DNA from: Rivibacter subsaxonicus
GTDB lineage: Bacteria > Pseudomonadota > Gammaproteobacteria > Burkholderiales > Burkholderiaceae_C
NCBI RefSeq assembly: GCF_004217215.1
Contig: NZ_SHKP01000008.1
Span: 266,441 to 330,440, forward strand
DNA length: 64,000 nt
Direction of reading: 5' to 3'
In this document: piece after piece, positions 1-8,448 of the stretch
Numbering within the stretch: the stretch's first letter is position 1
Layout: every line of letters starts with the position of its first letter
Program-made: the position numbers and the translations under genes
The notes under the pieces: generated by a model
What the model was told of the DNA's origin: nothing
Seen by the model: the letters and a program-made list of their open reading frames with translations, nothing else
Database searches by the model: none

Positions 1-73
1 CTCATAGCCATGCAGAACCGTGGTGCGAACGAGCGATGTCATCCGGTGTCAGGCGCGCTGAGTTCTTACCCTG

Positions 74-127
74 ATGTCTTTTACCCTTATGTCCTTAAGA
101 GTCAAGCAAATGTCCTTTGAAGTCAAG
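74..127. repeat. short direct repeats, possible insertion-sequence end
   Basis: Two copies of an 18-base motif (positions 89-106 and 110-127, beginning ATGTCCTT and ending AGTCAAG) lie 21 bases apart, and a shorter relative starts at 74 (ATGTCTTTTACCC). Repeated TGTCCTTT-like blocks near an end are typical of IS21-type elements with multiple terminal repeats, so this could be the terminus of an element lying left of the window. They could also be operator sites for the following gene. No transposase is visible in the window. Confidence 0.35.
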
Positions 128-262
128 GGCTCAAGTGACGAGTGTCGCACCATTGCCCTTGTTCAGATGCCGCACTGGCGCCGGCGAGCCATGTTCCCGG
201 CGGACGGTCTGTGCAAGCTGGCCATTCGACATCCACTCATCGACGTTCTCCGGAGATCAAGC

Positions 263-1681
263 ATGCGTTTCGCTCGGACCCTGCCCTCGGCCTTGCTGGT
301 GGCCATGACTCTGGTGGCCTGTGGCGGCAGTGACAGCGACACGCCGGCAGCGCCCGCAGCGCCGGTTGCCCCCGTTGTTCAGGGAACGGTCGTGACCGCG
401 GCCCAGATGAACGACATCGACCTGAACGCGATCTTCCAGGCAGCCAAGGAAGGCGACACCATCACCTTGCCGGCCGGCAAGTACAGCTTCAAGGGTCCTC
501 TGCAGATCACCAACAAGAAGCGCATCACGATCCTGGGTGCCGGCAACGGCACGGACCCGACGTCCAACACCATCCTGTCCTTCGCCAAGGCGTTGACGCA
601 GAACGGCATGGACACCTCGGGCCTGGAGACGGCGGTGTTCCGCAAGTTCGCCATCGAGGACGCATCGGGCAACGGCATCTTCGTCAACCAGTCGCGTGAC
701 ATCGTCATGGACACCCTGCGCGCCGAGTGGACGATCAACCCCTTCGGCACGTCCAGGATGGCCTATGGCCTGTATCCGGTCAGTAGCGACAACATCAAGA
801 TCGTCAACAGCAAGGTGGTCGGCACGCGCGATGCCGGCGTCTATGTCGGCCAGTCGACCAACATCCTGGTGGCCGGCAACGAAGTGGCCAACAACGTGGC
901 CGGCGTGGAGATCGAGAACTCGCACAACGCGATCGTCGAGAACAACCTGGTGCACGACAACACCGGTGGCATCCTGATCTTTGCGTTGAAGGCGCCTCCC
1001 CGGTTCAAGGACACCAAGAACATCCTGGTGCGCAACAACACCATCGTCGACAACAACACGCCGCCGTTCGCCAATGCAACGGGGCTGGTGCTGACCATTC
1101 CGCCGGGCACCGGCGTGATGGTGCTGGCATCGCAGAACGTCGAGATCACCGGCAACATCATCAGCCGCCACCAGACCACGGGCGTCCTGCTGATCACGGC
1201 CTACGCGGCCGGCGAGCAGGACACCAGCGGCACATTGGACAGCCAGGGCAAGCCGTACGACAACTTCGGCCGCGGCGCCTACGTCCACCACAACACGATC
1301 TCGGACTTCGGCTACAACCCAGGCGGTGCGTTTGCCCAGCCATCGAGCGCAGGCGGGCTGCAGGACTTCGCCGACCCCTTCATGGCAGGCTACAAGAGCT
1401 TCCCGGCAGTCATGTGGGATGGCATCGTCGATCCGGCAACCGGCACCGGCGTCGATCTGTCCACCGGCTACCCGATCGGTGGCGACTACACCGGCAACCA
1501 GAAGATCTGCTCAAAGAGCAACGGCGTGACACCGCCTGCCGCCAGTGTCGGCGTGAGCTACGAGAACCTCGCCCTGAACCTGTTCGGCATGCTGACCGGC
1601 ACGGCAAGCTTCGACTTCCCGAACCCGACCCGCATGGATTGCACGATCACGCTGCCCCCCGTGACCGGCTATCCGTCCTGA
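263..1681 (+). CDS. parallel beta-helix repeat lipoprotein
   Basis: The 472-residue protein begins with a lipoprotein signal (hydrophobic stretch then LVAC, Cys20), so it is probably tethered in the envelope and faces the periplasm or cell surface. The body is a run of right-handed beta-helix turns with repeated N-x-I/V blocks (for example NNIKIVNSKVVG, NILVAGNEV, NAIVENNLVHDN, NILVRNNTIVDN, NVEITGNII), as in pectate-lyase-like and NosD-like folds. No lyase catalytic residues can be assigned. The ATG at 263 is chosen because a GGAGA site precedes it and the signal peptide begins there; the frame is open further upstream but without signal-like sequence. It is followed 69 bases on by a diheme cytochrome lipoprotein, a pairing I recall as conserved for the TIGR03805/TIGR03806 families. 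Function unknown. Confidence 0.85.
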   Translation: MRFARTLPSALLVAMTLVACGGSDSDTPAAPAAPVAPVVQGTVVTAAQMNDIDLNAIFQAAKEGDTITLPAGKYSFKGPLQITNKKRITILGAGNGTDPTSNTILSFAKALTQNGMDTSGLETAVFRKFAIEDASGNGIFVNQSRDIVMDTLRAEWTINPFGTSRMAYGLYPVSSDNIKIVNSKVVGTRDAGVYVGQSTNILVAGNEVANNVAGVEIENSHNAIVENNLVHDNTGGILIFALKAPPRFKDTKNILVRNNTIVDNNTPPFANATGLVLTIPPGTGVMVLASQNVEITGNIISRHQTTGVLLITAYAAGEQDTSGTLDSQGKPYDNFGRGAYVHHNTISDFGYNPGGAFAQPSSAGGLQDFADPFMAGYKSFPAVMWDGIVDPATGTGVDLSTGYPIGGDYTGNQKICSKSNGVTPPAASVGVSYENLALNLFGMLTGTASFDFPNPTRMDCTITLPPVTGYPS

Positions 1682-1700
1682 TCCATCACGTCCGAGCCGA

Positions 1701-1732
1701 GCGCAGGGCCCATCGGTGGTGGGCCCCTGCGC
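1701..1732 (+). other. strong intercistronic hairpin
   Basis: GCGCAGGGCCCA (1701-1712) pairs with TGGGCCCCTGCGC (1720-1732) with one bulged base and a seven-base loop. It sits between the beta-helix gene and the cytochrome gene and has no T tract, so an mRNA stabiliser or partial terminator is more likely than a strong intrinsic terminator. Confidence 0.5.
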
Positions 1733-1750
1733 CGAACCGAAAGTCATCCC

Positions 1751-2989
1751 ATGCCAGCCAAGTCGCTGATTCGAAGCCTGCAGTGGGGCCTCAGCTCTGC
1801 CCTGAGTGCCCTGATCCTGGCCGCCTGCGGCGGCGGTGACAGCGACACGCCAGGCGCGCCCCCCGCACCGCCCGCGGCGACCCTGCCGGTCGTGTTCCGC
1901 GCGGCCGAGGCGCCGCCCAAACTGTCGCAATGGAATGCAGTGCGCAGCGACGGCAGCAAGCTGTCGCACCACACCGCCGTAGTCCCCTATGACCTGTCCT
2001 CCGCCCTGTTCAGTGACTACGCGCTGAAGATGCGCGGGCTGTACGTGCCGGCCGGCAAGAAGATCAACTACACGACCACGGGCACGCTCGACTTCCCGGT
2101 AGGCACCGCGATCTACAAGACCTTCTACTTTCCCAGGGCCCAGGGGACCGATCCAGCCAACTACCTGCCGGTCGGCAAGGCGAGCATCAGTCCGCAGGGC
2201 AGCACCATCGACCTGACCACGCATCGCCTGATCGAGACCCGCATCCTGGTGCTGGAGGCCAGCGGCCAATGGACCGGAACAACCTACGTCTGGGACGCTG
2301 ACCAGAAGGACGCGTCGCTGAACACCAGCGGCAAGTACGTGGAGATGGAGTTGGTCGCGCCGGTCGGCGCCCCTGAGAAGTTCACCTATGTGGTGCCCAA
2401 CGCGCAGACCTGTCAGAAGTGCCATGCCACCGAATCGGGTGGTTCGGGTCCGACGCTGCCGATCGGACCGAAGGTGCGCAATCTGAACAAGGACTATGAA
2501 TACGCCAAGGGCGTCGTTCAGAACCAGCTCGTCCACCTGGACGAACTGCAACTGCTGGCCAGCTTCCCGGGCCTGTCGGGTGCACCGGTCAACGTCGACT
2601 GGGCCGATACCGCCAAGTCGCTGGGCGACCGTGCCAAGGCCTATCTGGATGTGAACTGCGCGCATTGCCACAACGGCAAGGGCAACGCATCCCAGTCGGG
2701 ACTTAGGCTGACCCATGAGGACATCGGCTCCTCGGCCACGAACCTCTGGGGCGTCTGCAAGAAGCCGCTGGCCTATGCCGGAACCGGCCTGCCGGGCTAC
2801 ACCTATGACATCAACCCGGGCAGCCCCGAATCGTCCATCCTGCTGTACCGCATGGCCCATACAGAGGCCGGCCAAACCATGCCGGTGGTCGGGCGCCAGA
2901 CGGTTCACAAGGAAGCCACGTCGATGGTGAGCGACTGGATCCGGCAACTCAGCTCGGCTCCGTCCGCGCTGACCGCCTGCTCCGAGTAA
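1751..2989 (+). CDS. diheme c-type cytochrome lipoprotein, SO2930/HNE_0200-like
   Basis: A 412-residue exported lipoprotein (LILAAC, Cys26) with two CxxCH haem sites, CQKCH near residue 221 and CAHCH near residue 303. This matches the TIGR03806 'HNE_0200' group, whose members lie beside beta-helix proteins of the TIGR03805 type. The N-terminal half (motifs LSQWNAVRSDG, PYDLSSALFSDYALK) is the part typical of this group; the C-terminal half looks like a cytochrome c domain. It probably carries electrons or oxidises or reduces a substrate bound at the envelope with its neighbour, but neither substrate nor partner is known to me. The low-complexity stretch after the lipid anchor (PGAPPAPPAA) resembles that of the preceding lipoprotein (PAAPAAPVAP), which suggests a shared envelope location. 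Confidence 0.85.
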   Translation: MPAKSLIRSLQWGLSSALSALILAACGGGDSDTPGAPPAPPAATLPVVFRAAEAPPKLSQWNAVRSDGSKLSHHTAVVPYDLSSALFSDYALKMRGLYVPAGKKINYTTTGTLDFPVGTAIYKTFYFPRAQGTDPANYLPVGKASISPQGSTIDLTTHRLIETRILVLEASGQWTGTTYVWDADQKDASLNTSGKYVEMELVAPVGAPEKFTYVVPNAQTCQKCHATESGGSGPTLPIGPKVRNLNKDYEYAKGVVQNQLVHLDELQLLASFPGLSGAPVNVDWADTAKSLGDRAKAYLDVNCAHCHNGKGNASQSGLRLTHEDIGSSATNLWGVCKKPLAYAGTGLPGYTYDINPGSPESSILLYRMAHTEAGQTMPVVGRQTVHKEATSMVSDWIRQLSSAPSALTACSE

Positions 2990-3254
2990 TTCGGTCGCCC
3001 GGACCGGCTGCTGCGCGAGGGCTGCGCCGTGGGCGTGACCCTCGCGTCAGCGTCGGAGGCCGGCCACCACCGGCGGCATCCGCAACCACACGGTCAACGC
3101 AACCGGCGCCGAACCGGGCCGTCACATCGGCAAGCTGGCGGCGCTGCGGCTGCCGTGGCCGCAAACACCGTCTGCCATGGCCACGCTGAGCGCTGAAGAC
3201 CCTCGTTGAGCGAGCCGTTGCGGCACGCCCGCGCCAATGAAGGCGCGGCGAACC

Positions 3255-3755
3255 CTACTCGCGCCCGGCCGTCGCCATCGCGCTGTCGGCGCGCCAGACC
3301 CGGTAACGCAGCTCGACCCCGTCCGGCACGAACACCACCACCGGGATCTTCGGGTTGTAGCGCAGCAGCCCGGCCTCGGCCCTGCCGTGCGGGGTGCGCA
3401 GGTTCGCGCGCACGAACTCCTCGCGCTTGGGCATGTCCGGCGGGCAGGCCATCATCGTCGAGGCTCCACCACCGACCGGGCCGACCACGAAGTAGTCGAA
3501 GCCCCAGCCCTGCGCCGTCTTGGTAGTGACGGTGCCGCCCATCATGTGGCGGTTGCAGTCGACCTGCAGGGTCTTGCCGACGATCAGCTCGAGCCGGTGC
3601 TCGTCGGGCTTGTCGACCTCGGGCAGGCGGATGACGAAGCGCTGCTGTCCGGCCTTCGCGGCCGGGAATGGCTTCAGGTCGTCGGTCGCGGCACCGGCAA
3701 CACCCTGGACGGCCAGCCCGAGCAACATGCCCAGGCCACAGATCACCTTCTTCAT
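3255..3755 (-). CDS. eco: ecotin, periplasmic serine protease inhibitor
   Basis: The 166-residue precursor has a signal peptide (cleavage probably after VAGA, near residue 22) and the ecotin fold. Ecotin is a dimeric periplasmic inhibitor of trypsin-, chymotrypsin- and elastase-type proteases. The reactive loop STMMAC is present, with Met101 in the position of the P1 Met84 of E. coli ecotin, and Cys67 and Cys104 match the loop-stabilising disulfide. The C-terminal signature RYNPKIPVVVFVPDGVELRYRVW is clearly ecotin. The start is the ATG at 3755 (MKKVICGLG), because upstream sequence in the frame has no signal character. It ends a minus-strand series behind two hydrolases and a wax ester synthase, 31 bases after the nearest hydrolase. 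Whether it protects against host or predator proteases here is unknown. Confidence 0.93.
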   Translation of the reverse strand: MKKVICGLGMLLGLAVQGVAGAATDDLKPFPAAKAGQQRFVIRLPEVDKPDEHRLELIVGKTLQVDCNRHMMGGTVTTKTAQGWGFDYFVVGPVGGGASTMMACPPDMPKREEFVRANLRTPHGRAEAGLLRYNPKIPVVVFVPDGVELRYRVWRADSAMATAGRE

Positions 3756-3786
3756 CGACGCTGCTCCGTTGTCGTGAGCCTCGACT

Positions 3787-4692
3787 CTATCCGGCGCCGA
3801 AGGCTCCCGCGCGCAGCGCCGTCTCGTGGATTCGGTCGACGAAACGCGGCCACAGCGGTGCCGGCAGGTCATGGCCCATGCCGGGGATCATGTCCAGTTG
3901 AGCACCGCCGATCGCCTGTGCCAGCTGCGAGCCGTTGGCCGGTGGCACCAGCGGGTCGGCCGCACCGTGGATCACGCTGGTCGGCACCTTGATGCGTGCC
4001 AGCAGCGGCGTGCGATCGCCATCGCCGGCAATGGCGGTGAGCTGGCGCGCGACACCGGCCGCCGAGCGCGGGCCGGCACGTTGCACCACGCCATGCAGGA
4101 AGGCGCGCAGCTCCGGCTCCGGCGCCGGATATTGCGGGCTGCCGATCAGGCGGAACAGCTTCACGTAGTGCTCGACGATGTCTTCTGCGCTGCCCGAGGC
4201 CGGACGCGACAGCAACGCACCGCGCACCCTGGCGCTGGCCTGCGGCAAGTGGCGCGCGCCGGAACTGGTCATCATCAGCGTCAGGCTGCGAACCTTCTGC
4301 GGATGCTCGGCCGCGAGGCGCTGGGCCACCATGCCGCCCATCGAGGCGCCCCAGACATGCGCACTCGAAATGCCGAGTGCCGTCAGCAGGGCCGCGCCGT
4401 CGGCGGCCATGTCGCGCAAGGTGTAGGGCGCGCTCACCGGAAGGCGCAGTGCGTAGCGCAGGCCCTGCCACACCACGTTGGGCGTGCCGAGTTCATCGAA
4501 GCGCTGCGACAGCCCGATGTCGCGGTTGTCGAAACGGATCACCCGGAAGCCGCGCGCCGCCAGCTGCTCGACCAGGCCCTCGCGCCAGGCGACGAGCTGC
4601 ATGCCCAGGCCCATGATCAGCAGCAAGGGCTCGCCGTCGGCTGGCCCGTCGATCTGCACCTCGAGGCGGGTGCCGCCGGCCTGAACCTGCAT
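3787..4692 (-). CDS. alpha/beta hydrolase
   Basis: A 301-residue cytoplasmic alpha/beta-hydrolase-fold protein with the nucleophile elbow GASMGG (G-x-S-x-G), an oxyanion-type segment LLIMGLGMQL near the N terminus, an acid on the GAADPLVPP loop and a late His in PGMGHDLP. It belongs to the broad family of esterases, lipases and aclacinomycin-methylesterase-like hydrolases. The gene lies 7 bases downstream of another hydrolase gene and both follow a wax ester/triacylglycerol synthase gene, so acting on acyl or wax esters or on storage lipid is a reasonable inference. The true substrate cannot be read from the sequence. Confidence 0.8.
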   Translation of the reverse strand: MQVQAGGTRLEVQIDGPADGEPLLLIMGLGMQLVAWREGLVEQLAARGFRVIRFDNRDIGLSQRFDELGTPNVVWQGLRYALRLPVSAPYTLRDMAADGAALLTALGISSAHVWGASMGGMVAQRLAAEHPQKVRSLTLMMTSSGARHLPQASARVRGALLSRPASGSAEDIVEHYVKLFRLIGSPQYPAPEPELRAFLHGVVQRAGPRSAAGVARQLTAIAGDGDRTPLLARIKVPTSVIHGAADPLVPPANGSQLAQAIGGAQLDMIPGMGHDLPAPLWPRFVDRIHETALRAGAFGAG

Positions 4693-4699
4693 CGGAGGA

Positions 4700-5542
4700 T
4701 CAGGCCGCGTTGCTTGCCTGGGCGGTCTCGGGCCGCGCCGGCCCGTGATCCATCAGCCAGCGCAGCGCCGCCGGGCGGTCGAAACGGCGCCAGCGCCTGG
4801 GGTCCTGCGCCAGCCGGTCCAGCATCGCGTAGAGCGCGAGCGGATTGACGCCAAGCCCGGTGTGGCTCGCGACGACCTCGATGTTCTCGGTGTGCGGCGC
4901 CGCCTCGTTGAGGCTGCAGGGCCAGGACACGATGCCGTCGCTGCGCGAGTAGATCGAGGTCGTCGGCACCGTCGGCGCCACGTGCAACTGCGCGCGCAGT
5001 TCGTGCTCGTCGTCGAGCTTCTGCCGGCTCACCAGCTCGTAGAAGCGCCAGGCGTTGTTGGCGCGCGGCGGCCCCGCGAAGGGCGTGCCAAGCGTGACCA
5101 CGCAGCGCACCTCGGCCGGCAGCAGCTTGGCGACCTCGCGGGCGTAGACGCCACCCAGGCTCCAGCCGATCAGGCTGACCGGGCGGCCATGGCGCTCGTG
5201 CAGTTCGCGCACATGCTCGACGCAGCCGCGCAGCACACCCTGACGTGGCCCGAAGTTGAAGCCGAAGTTCCAGGGCTGCGGCGCATAGCCGAGCTGGCGC
5301 AGCAGGTTGCGCAGCGGCAGCGTCGAGACATCGTTGGCGCCGAGGCCGGGGAAGACCAGCACCGGGTGGCCATCGCCGCGCCCCAACTGGCGCAGCCACG
5401 GTGCCGACAACCACAGTGCCGCCAGCTCCCAGGGCGCGCGCGCCTCCATCATCAGCAGCAATGGCGACGGCGCCTTGACCTCGGCCGGAACGGTGCGGGC
5501 GGAGCGGTTGAACAGGCTCATCGACGACAGGGTTTGTGGCAT
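4700..5542 (-). CDS. lipase-like alpha/beta hydrolase
   Basis: A 280-residue hydrolase with HPVLVFPGLGAND near residue 58, the elbow GWSLGG (G-x-S-x-G) and a 'GTPFAGPP' lipase-type segment; SRSDGIV probably holds the acid and the SHTGLGVNP stretch a late His. The GTPF motif and the LGANDVST loop resemble triacylglycerol lipase or cutinase-like proteins more than metabolite esterases. No signal peptide is visible, so it probably acts inside the cell. It lies 9 bases downstream of the wax ester synthase gene and 7 bases upstream of another hydrolase, forming one operon, which fits intracellular turnover of neutral lipid. Start chosen at the first ATG; the ATG at 5521 is an alternative. Confidence 0.75.
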   Translation of the reverse strand: MPQTLSSMSLFNRSARTVPAEVKAPSPLLLMMEARAPWELAALWLSAPWLRQLGRGDGHPVLVFPGLGANDVSTLPLRNLLRQLGYAPQPWNFGFNFGPRQGVLRGCVEHVRELHERHGRPVSLIGWSLGGVYAREVAKLLPAEVRCVVTLGTPFAGPPRANNAWRFYELVSRQKLDDEHELRAQLHVAPTVPTTSIYSRSDGIVSWPCSLNEAAPHTENIEVVASHTGLGVNPLALYAMLDRLAQDPRRWRRFDRPAALRWLMDHGPARPETAQASNAA

Positions 5543-5551
5543 GAGCGGATG

Positions 5552-7228
5552 CTAGCGGCCCACGCCTGCAACCAATGGTGAGCGCGGCTTGCGGCGCGAC
5601 TTCGTTCGCGCTTCTTCGGCAACTGATTTCGCCGTCGACTTCTGCGCCCTCTTCCTCGCCACCGGCGCTGGCTGCCCCTTGGCCAGCTGCCGCTGAGCCA
5701 GCTTCAACAACTCGGCATGGCTGGTGTGGATCGCCTCGGCAAAGGTGGCGACGTCGGGCATCGCCTTGGCGCAGGCCATCAGCCCGAAGTCGAGCGCGCC
5801 GGCGTAGGTCTGGACCGTGATGTTGAGCGCCACGCCGTGGACGACGATCGAGCTCGGGTGATTGGTCAGCATGCGGCCGCCGGCCATGTAGAGCGGGACC
5901 AAGGGGCCCGGCACGTTGGAGATCACGACGTTGGCCAGCGGGGGAATGCGGTCGGCCAGCCTGCCTCGACCGTAGAGTGCGGTCAGCCCGGTCAGCAGCC
6001 AGGGCACGCCGAGGGTCGGGAAATCGGTCGGCATCACGCTCTTGAGGTTGAGCAGCGCGGTCTTCATGGCCGCGGTCGCCTCCTTGATGTGAGCCACGCG
6101 ACGGGCCGGCGTACTCAGATGGGTACCGAGACTGACCACCGACATCGAGGCCTGGTTGCTGGCGCTGGTGTCGCCCTTAGCCCGCAGCGAGACCGGCACC
6201 GCGGCGATCAGCGGCGCCTTGGGCAGCGCGTCATGGGCCTGCAGATAGCTGCGCAGCGCGCCGCTGCAGATCGCGAGCACCACGTCGTTGAGCGTGGCGT
6301 CGAAGGCCTGGCGCAGCAGCTTGAGTTCGGCCAGCGGCAGGCTGACCGTCGCGAAGGCGCGCTTGCGGCCGACGGTCGCGTTGAACGGCGTGCGCGGCGC
6401 GATGGTGAGGTTGCGCGTGCTGCCGGCGAGCGCCCGTCCCTTGGCGTCGCGGACCTCGATCCCTTCGATCCACTTGTGCGCCGCGCGGGTGGCGGCCTCG
6501 AGCATCGCGTCGCGCGCGCTGGCGGCGCCGTCGAGTGCACTGCTGGCCGCCTTCTGACCGAGCGCGCCACCGACCGCCTTGGCGGTGCCGGGCAGTGCCT
6601 TGGCCAGATCGACGACCTGGCGCATCTGGTAGGCGAGCGCGCCACCGAGCTGCTGGGCCAGGCCCTGCCGCGCGCTCCTGGGCAGCACGATCGGTGCATC
6701 GAGCTGGCGCCCCGTGGCCTGCAGGTCGAGGGTGGCCTGCGCCAGCGCCACCGCGGCCTGGCCGTCGACGGCCGCGTGGTGCAGCTTGGTGTACAGGCCG
6801 AACACCGACGAGCCATCGGCCAGCGGCTTGAAGCCGCTCAGCACGTAGAAGCGCCAAAGTGGCCGGTCGCGCTCGAGCAGGACGGAGTGAAGCTTGGAGA
6901 CCAGTGCCTCGGCCTCGGCCATGCCATTGCTGCCTCGTGCCAGCCGCGGCAACTTGACCGCGGTCACGTGCTTGTCGAAATCGACGCGGGCCGAAACCCA
7001 CGAGGGCGTGGCCAGGTTCAGCGGCAGCGCCAGCAGCTTGCGCCCGAGCGGCGCCGCCAGGTGCGCGCGCGCCATCATGTGCTTGCGCACATCGGCCACG
7101 AAGTCGCCGCGGTAGCCCGGCGGCAGTGCGAAGGTATGGAGTGCGCCCACGTGCATGGGCATCTGCGGCGTCTCGAGGTAGAGAAAGGCCGCGTCGAGGC
7201 CGCTCAGTGGTACCGGCAAGTTCGCCAT
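5552..7228 (-). CDS. wax ester synthase / diacylglycerol acyltransferase
   Basis: A 558-residue bifunctional WS/DGAT enzyme that joins acyl-CoA to fatty alcohol or diacylglycerol to make wax esters or triacylglycerol. The catalytic HHxxxDG motif is intact (HHAAVDG, His150, His151, Asp155). The 'PLW' motif (RDRPLWRFYVLSGF) and the NVVISNVPGP segment are also present. Length is slightly above the usual 450-500 because of a Lys/Arg-rich tail (roughly the last 50 residues, ARKRAQKSTAKS and after) that could bind nucleic acid or granule surfaces. The start is the ATG at 7228, with a GGGAG site 7 bases upstream and the family's typical opening LSGLDAAFLYLE; an upstream ATG at 7276 is less likely. 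It leads an operon with two hydrolases and possibly ecotin. Confidence 0.88.
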   Translation of the reverse strand: MANLPVPLSGLDAAFLYLETPQMPMHVGALHTFALPPGYRGDFVADVRKHMMARAHLAAPLGRKLLALPLNLATPSWVSARVDFDKHVTAVKLPRLARGSNGMAEAEALVSKLHSVLLERDRPLWRFYVLSGFKPLADGSSVFGLYTKLHHAAVDGQAAVALAQATLDLQATGRQLDAPIVLPRSARQGLAQQLGGALAYQMRQVVDLAKALPGTAKAVGGALGQKAASSALDGAASARDAMLEAATRAAHKWIEGIEVRDAKGRALAGSTRNLTIAPRTPFNATVGRKRAFATVSLPLAELKLLRQAFDATLNDVVLAICSGALRSYLQAHDALPKAPLIAAVPVSLRAKGDTSASNQASMSVVSLGTHLSTPARRVAHIKEATAAMKTALLNLKSVMPTDFPTLGVPWLLTGLTALYGRGRLADRIPPLANVVISNVPGPLVPLYMAGGRMLTNHPSSIVVHGVALNITVQTYAGALDFGLMACAKAMPDVATFAEAIHTSHAELLKLAQRQLAKGQPAPVARKRAQKSTAKSVAEEARTKSRRKPRSPLVAGVGR

Positions 7229-7296
7229 GCTGTCTCCCGCCTCCAGTGGCGGAGTCATGCTAGCCGGCGCCCGCACGCGGCGGGCCGGGGTTTGCG

Positions 7297-7947
7297 CTAG
7301 CGACTAGGCGGCATGGCGCCGGGCGCAGCATTCCCTGCCGCCGCCACCGGACCGCCACCGGCTTCGGCCGTCGGCGACTGCGGATTCGGCAGGCGATGCG
7401 CGATGCCCTTGTGGCAGTCGATGCAGGTCTTGCTGCGGTCGGCCAGGTAGGTCGAGTGCATGGCCTGCGCGCGCGGGCTCTGGCGCGTGAAGTCCATGTG
7501 CTCGTAGTTGTGGCAGTTGCGGCACTCGAGCGAATCGTTGGCCCTGAAGCGAGCCCACTCGTGCTGGGCCAGCGTGAGTCGATGGGCCTCGAACTTCTCG
7601 GGCGTGTTCACCGTGCCGAAGATCTTGGCCCAGACCTCCTTGGAGGCCTGCATCTTGCGCGCCATCTTGCTGGTCCAGCGATGCGGCACGTGGCAGTCGG
7701 AGCACAGCGCGCGCACGCCGGTGCGGTTGCTGTAGTGGATCGTGCTCTTGAGGTCGGCGTAGACGTTGTCGCGCATCTCGTGGCAGCCGGTGCAGAAGGC
7801 CTCGGTGTTGGTCGCCTCCATCGCCGTGTTGAAGGCGCCCCAGAACACGATGCCGGCGACGAAGCCGCCGATCGTGAGAAAGCCCAGGCTGTAGTGCAGG
7901 CTCGGACGATTGATCGTCTTCCAGTAGCGTTTGATCAGCAACCACAT
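7297..7947 (-). CDS. napC: NapC tetraheme quinol dehydrogenase
   Basis: A 216-residue membrane-anchored tetraheme c-type cytochrome of the NapC/NirT family. It oxidises quinol at the inner membrane and passes electrons to NapB and NapA in the periplasm. One N-terminal transmembrane helix spans about residues 20-42, followed by four CxxCH sites at Cys52, Cys82, Cys142 and Cys175. The C-terminal tail after LPNPQS is Ala/Gly/Pro-rich. It starts 12 bases after napB and ends the nap operon. No napG or napH is present nearby, so NapC is the only visible quinol link for this reductase. Confidence 0.95.
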   Translation of the reverse strand: MWLLIKRYWKTINRPSLHYSLGFLTIGGFVAGIVFWGAFNTAMEATNTEAFCTGCHEMRDNVYADLKSTIHYSNRTGVRALCSDCHVPHRWTSKMARKMQASKEVWAKIFGTVNTPEKFEAHRLTLAQHEWARFRANDSLECRNCHNYEHMDFTRQSPRAQAMHSTYLADRSKTCIDCHKGIAHRLPNPQSPTAEAGGGPVAAAGNAAPGAMPPSR

Positions 7948-7959
7948 GGTGGCGCCCCG

Positions 7960-8439
7960 CTACTTCTTCTTGGGCGCCGGCGCGGCGTCACGGGCACGCA
8001 TCACGGCGGTGGCGTCCTTGAAGTCGTTGACCACCAGCGCCTTGCCTTCGACCTGCGTGACGTGGCATTGCAGGCAGAAGTAGCGGCGCGGCGAGATCTC
8101 GGCCAGCACGTTGCCCGAGCGATCCATGTAGTGGGTGACGCTGAGCGGCACCGCCTGCGTCTCGGCGGTGCGCTCGCGGGCGTGGCAGAACAGGCAGCGG
8201 TTGAAGTTCTTGTCGAGCTGGTAGCCGTCGATCTTGTGCGGGATCGTCGGCGGTTGCATCGCGAAGGCGCGACCGCGCCGCTGGTCGCGGTTCTCGACCG
8301 GAGGCATCGGCGGCGGCGAGGTCGGCTCGCCGACCGGTGTGGCCCCGCGCATCGCGTCGACCAGCGGCGCCGCATGCGCCGGCAGCAGCGTACCCAGCAG
8401 ACAGGCGGCCAGCACCATCCATGCAAAGCGGAGTCTCAT
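7960..8439 (-). CDS. napB: NapB diheme electron-transfer subunit
   Basis: The 159-residue precursor has a signal peptide ending about AHA (residue 23) and two CxxCH sites, Cys82 (CLFCH) and Cys122 (CLQCH), with the NapB-type context PTIPHKIDGYQLDKNFNRC. NapB is the small diheme subunit of periplasmic nitrate reductase and hands electrons from NapC to NapA. The gene starts 9 bases after the end of napA, in the usual napAB order. A Lys-rich end (PAPKKK) closes the protein. Confidence 0.95.
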   Translation of the reverse strand: MRLRFAWMVLAACLLGTLLPAHAAPLVDAMRGATPVGEPTSPPPMPPVENRDQRRGRAFAMQPPTIPHKIDGYQLDKNFNRCLFCHARERTAETQAVPLSVTHYMDRSGNVLAEISPRRYFCLQCHVTQVEGKALVVNDFKDATAVMRARDAAPAPKKK

Positions 8440-8448
8440 GGCGGCCTC

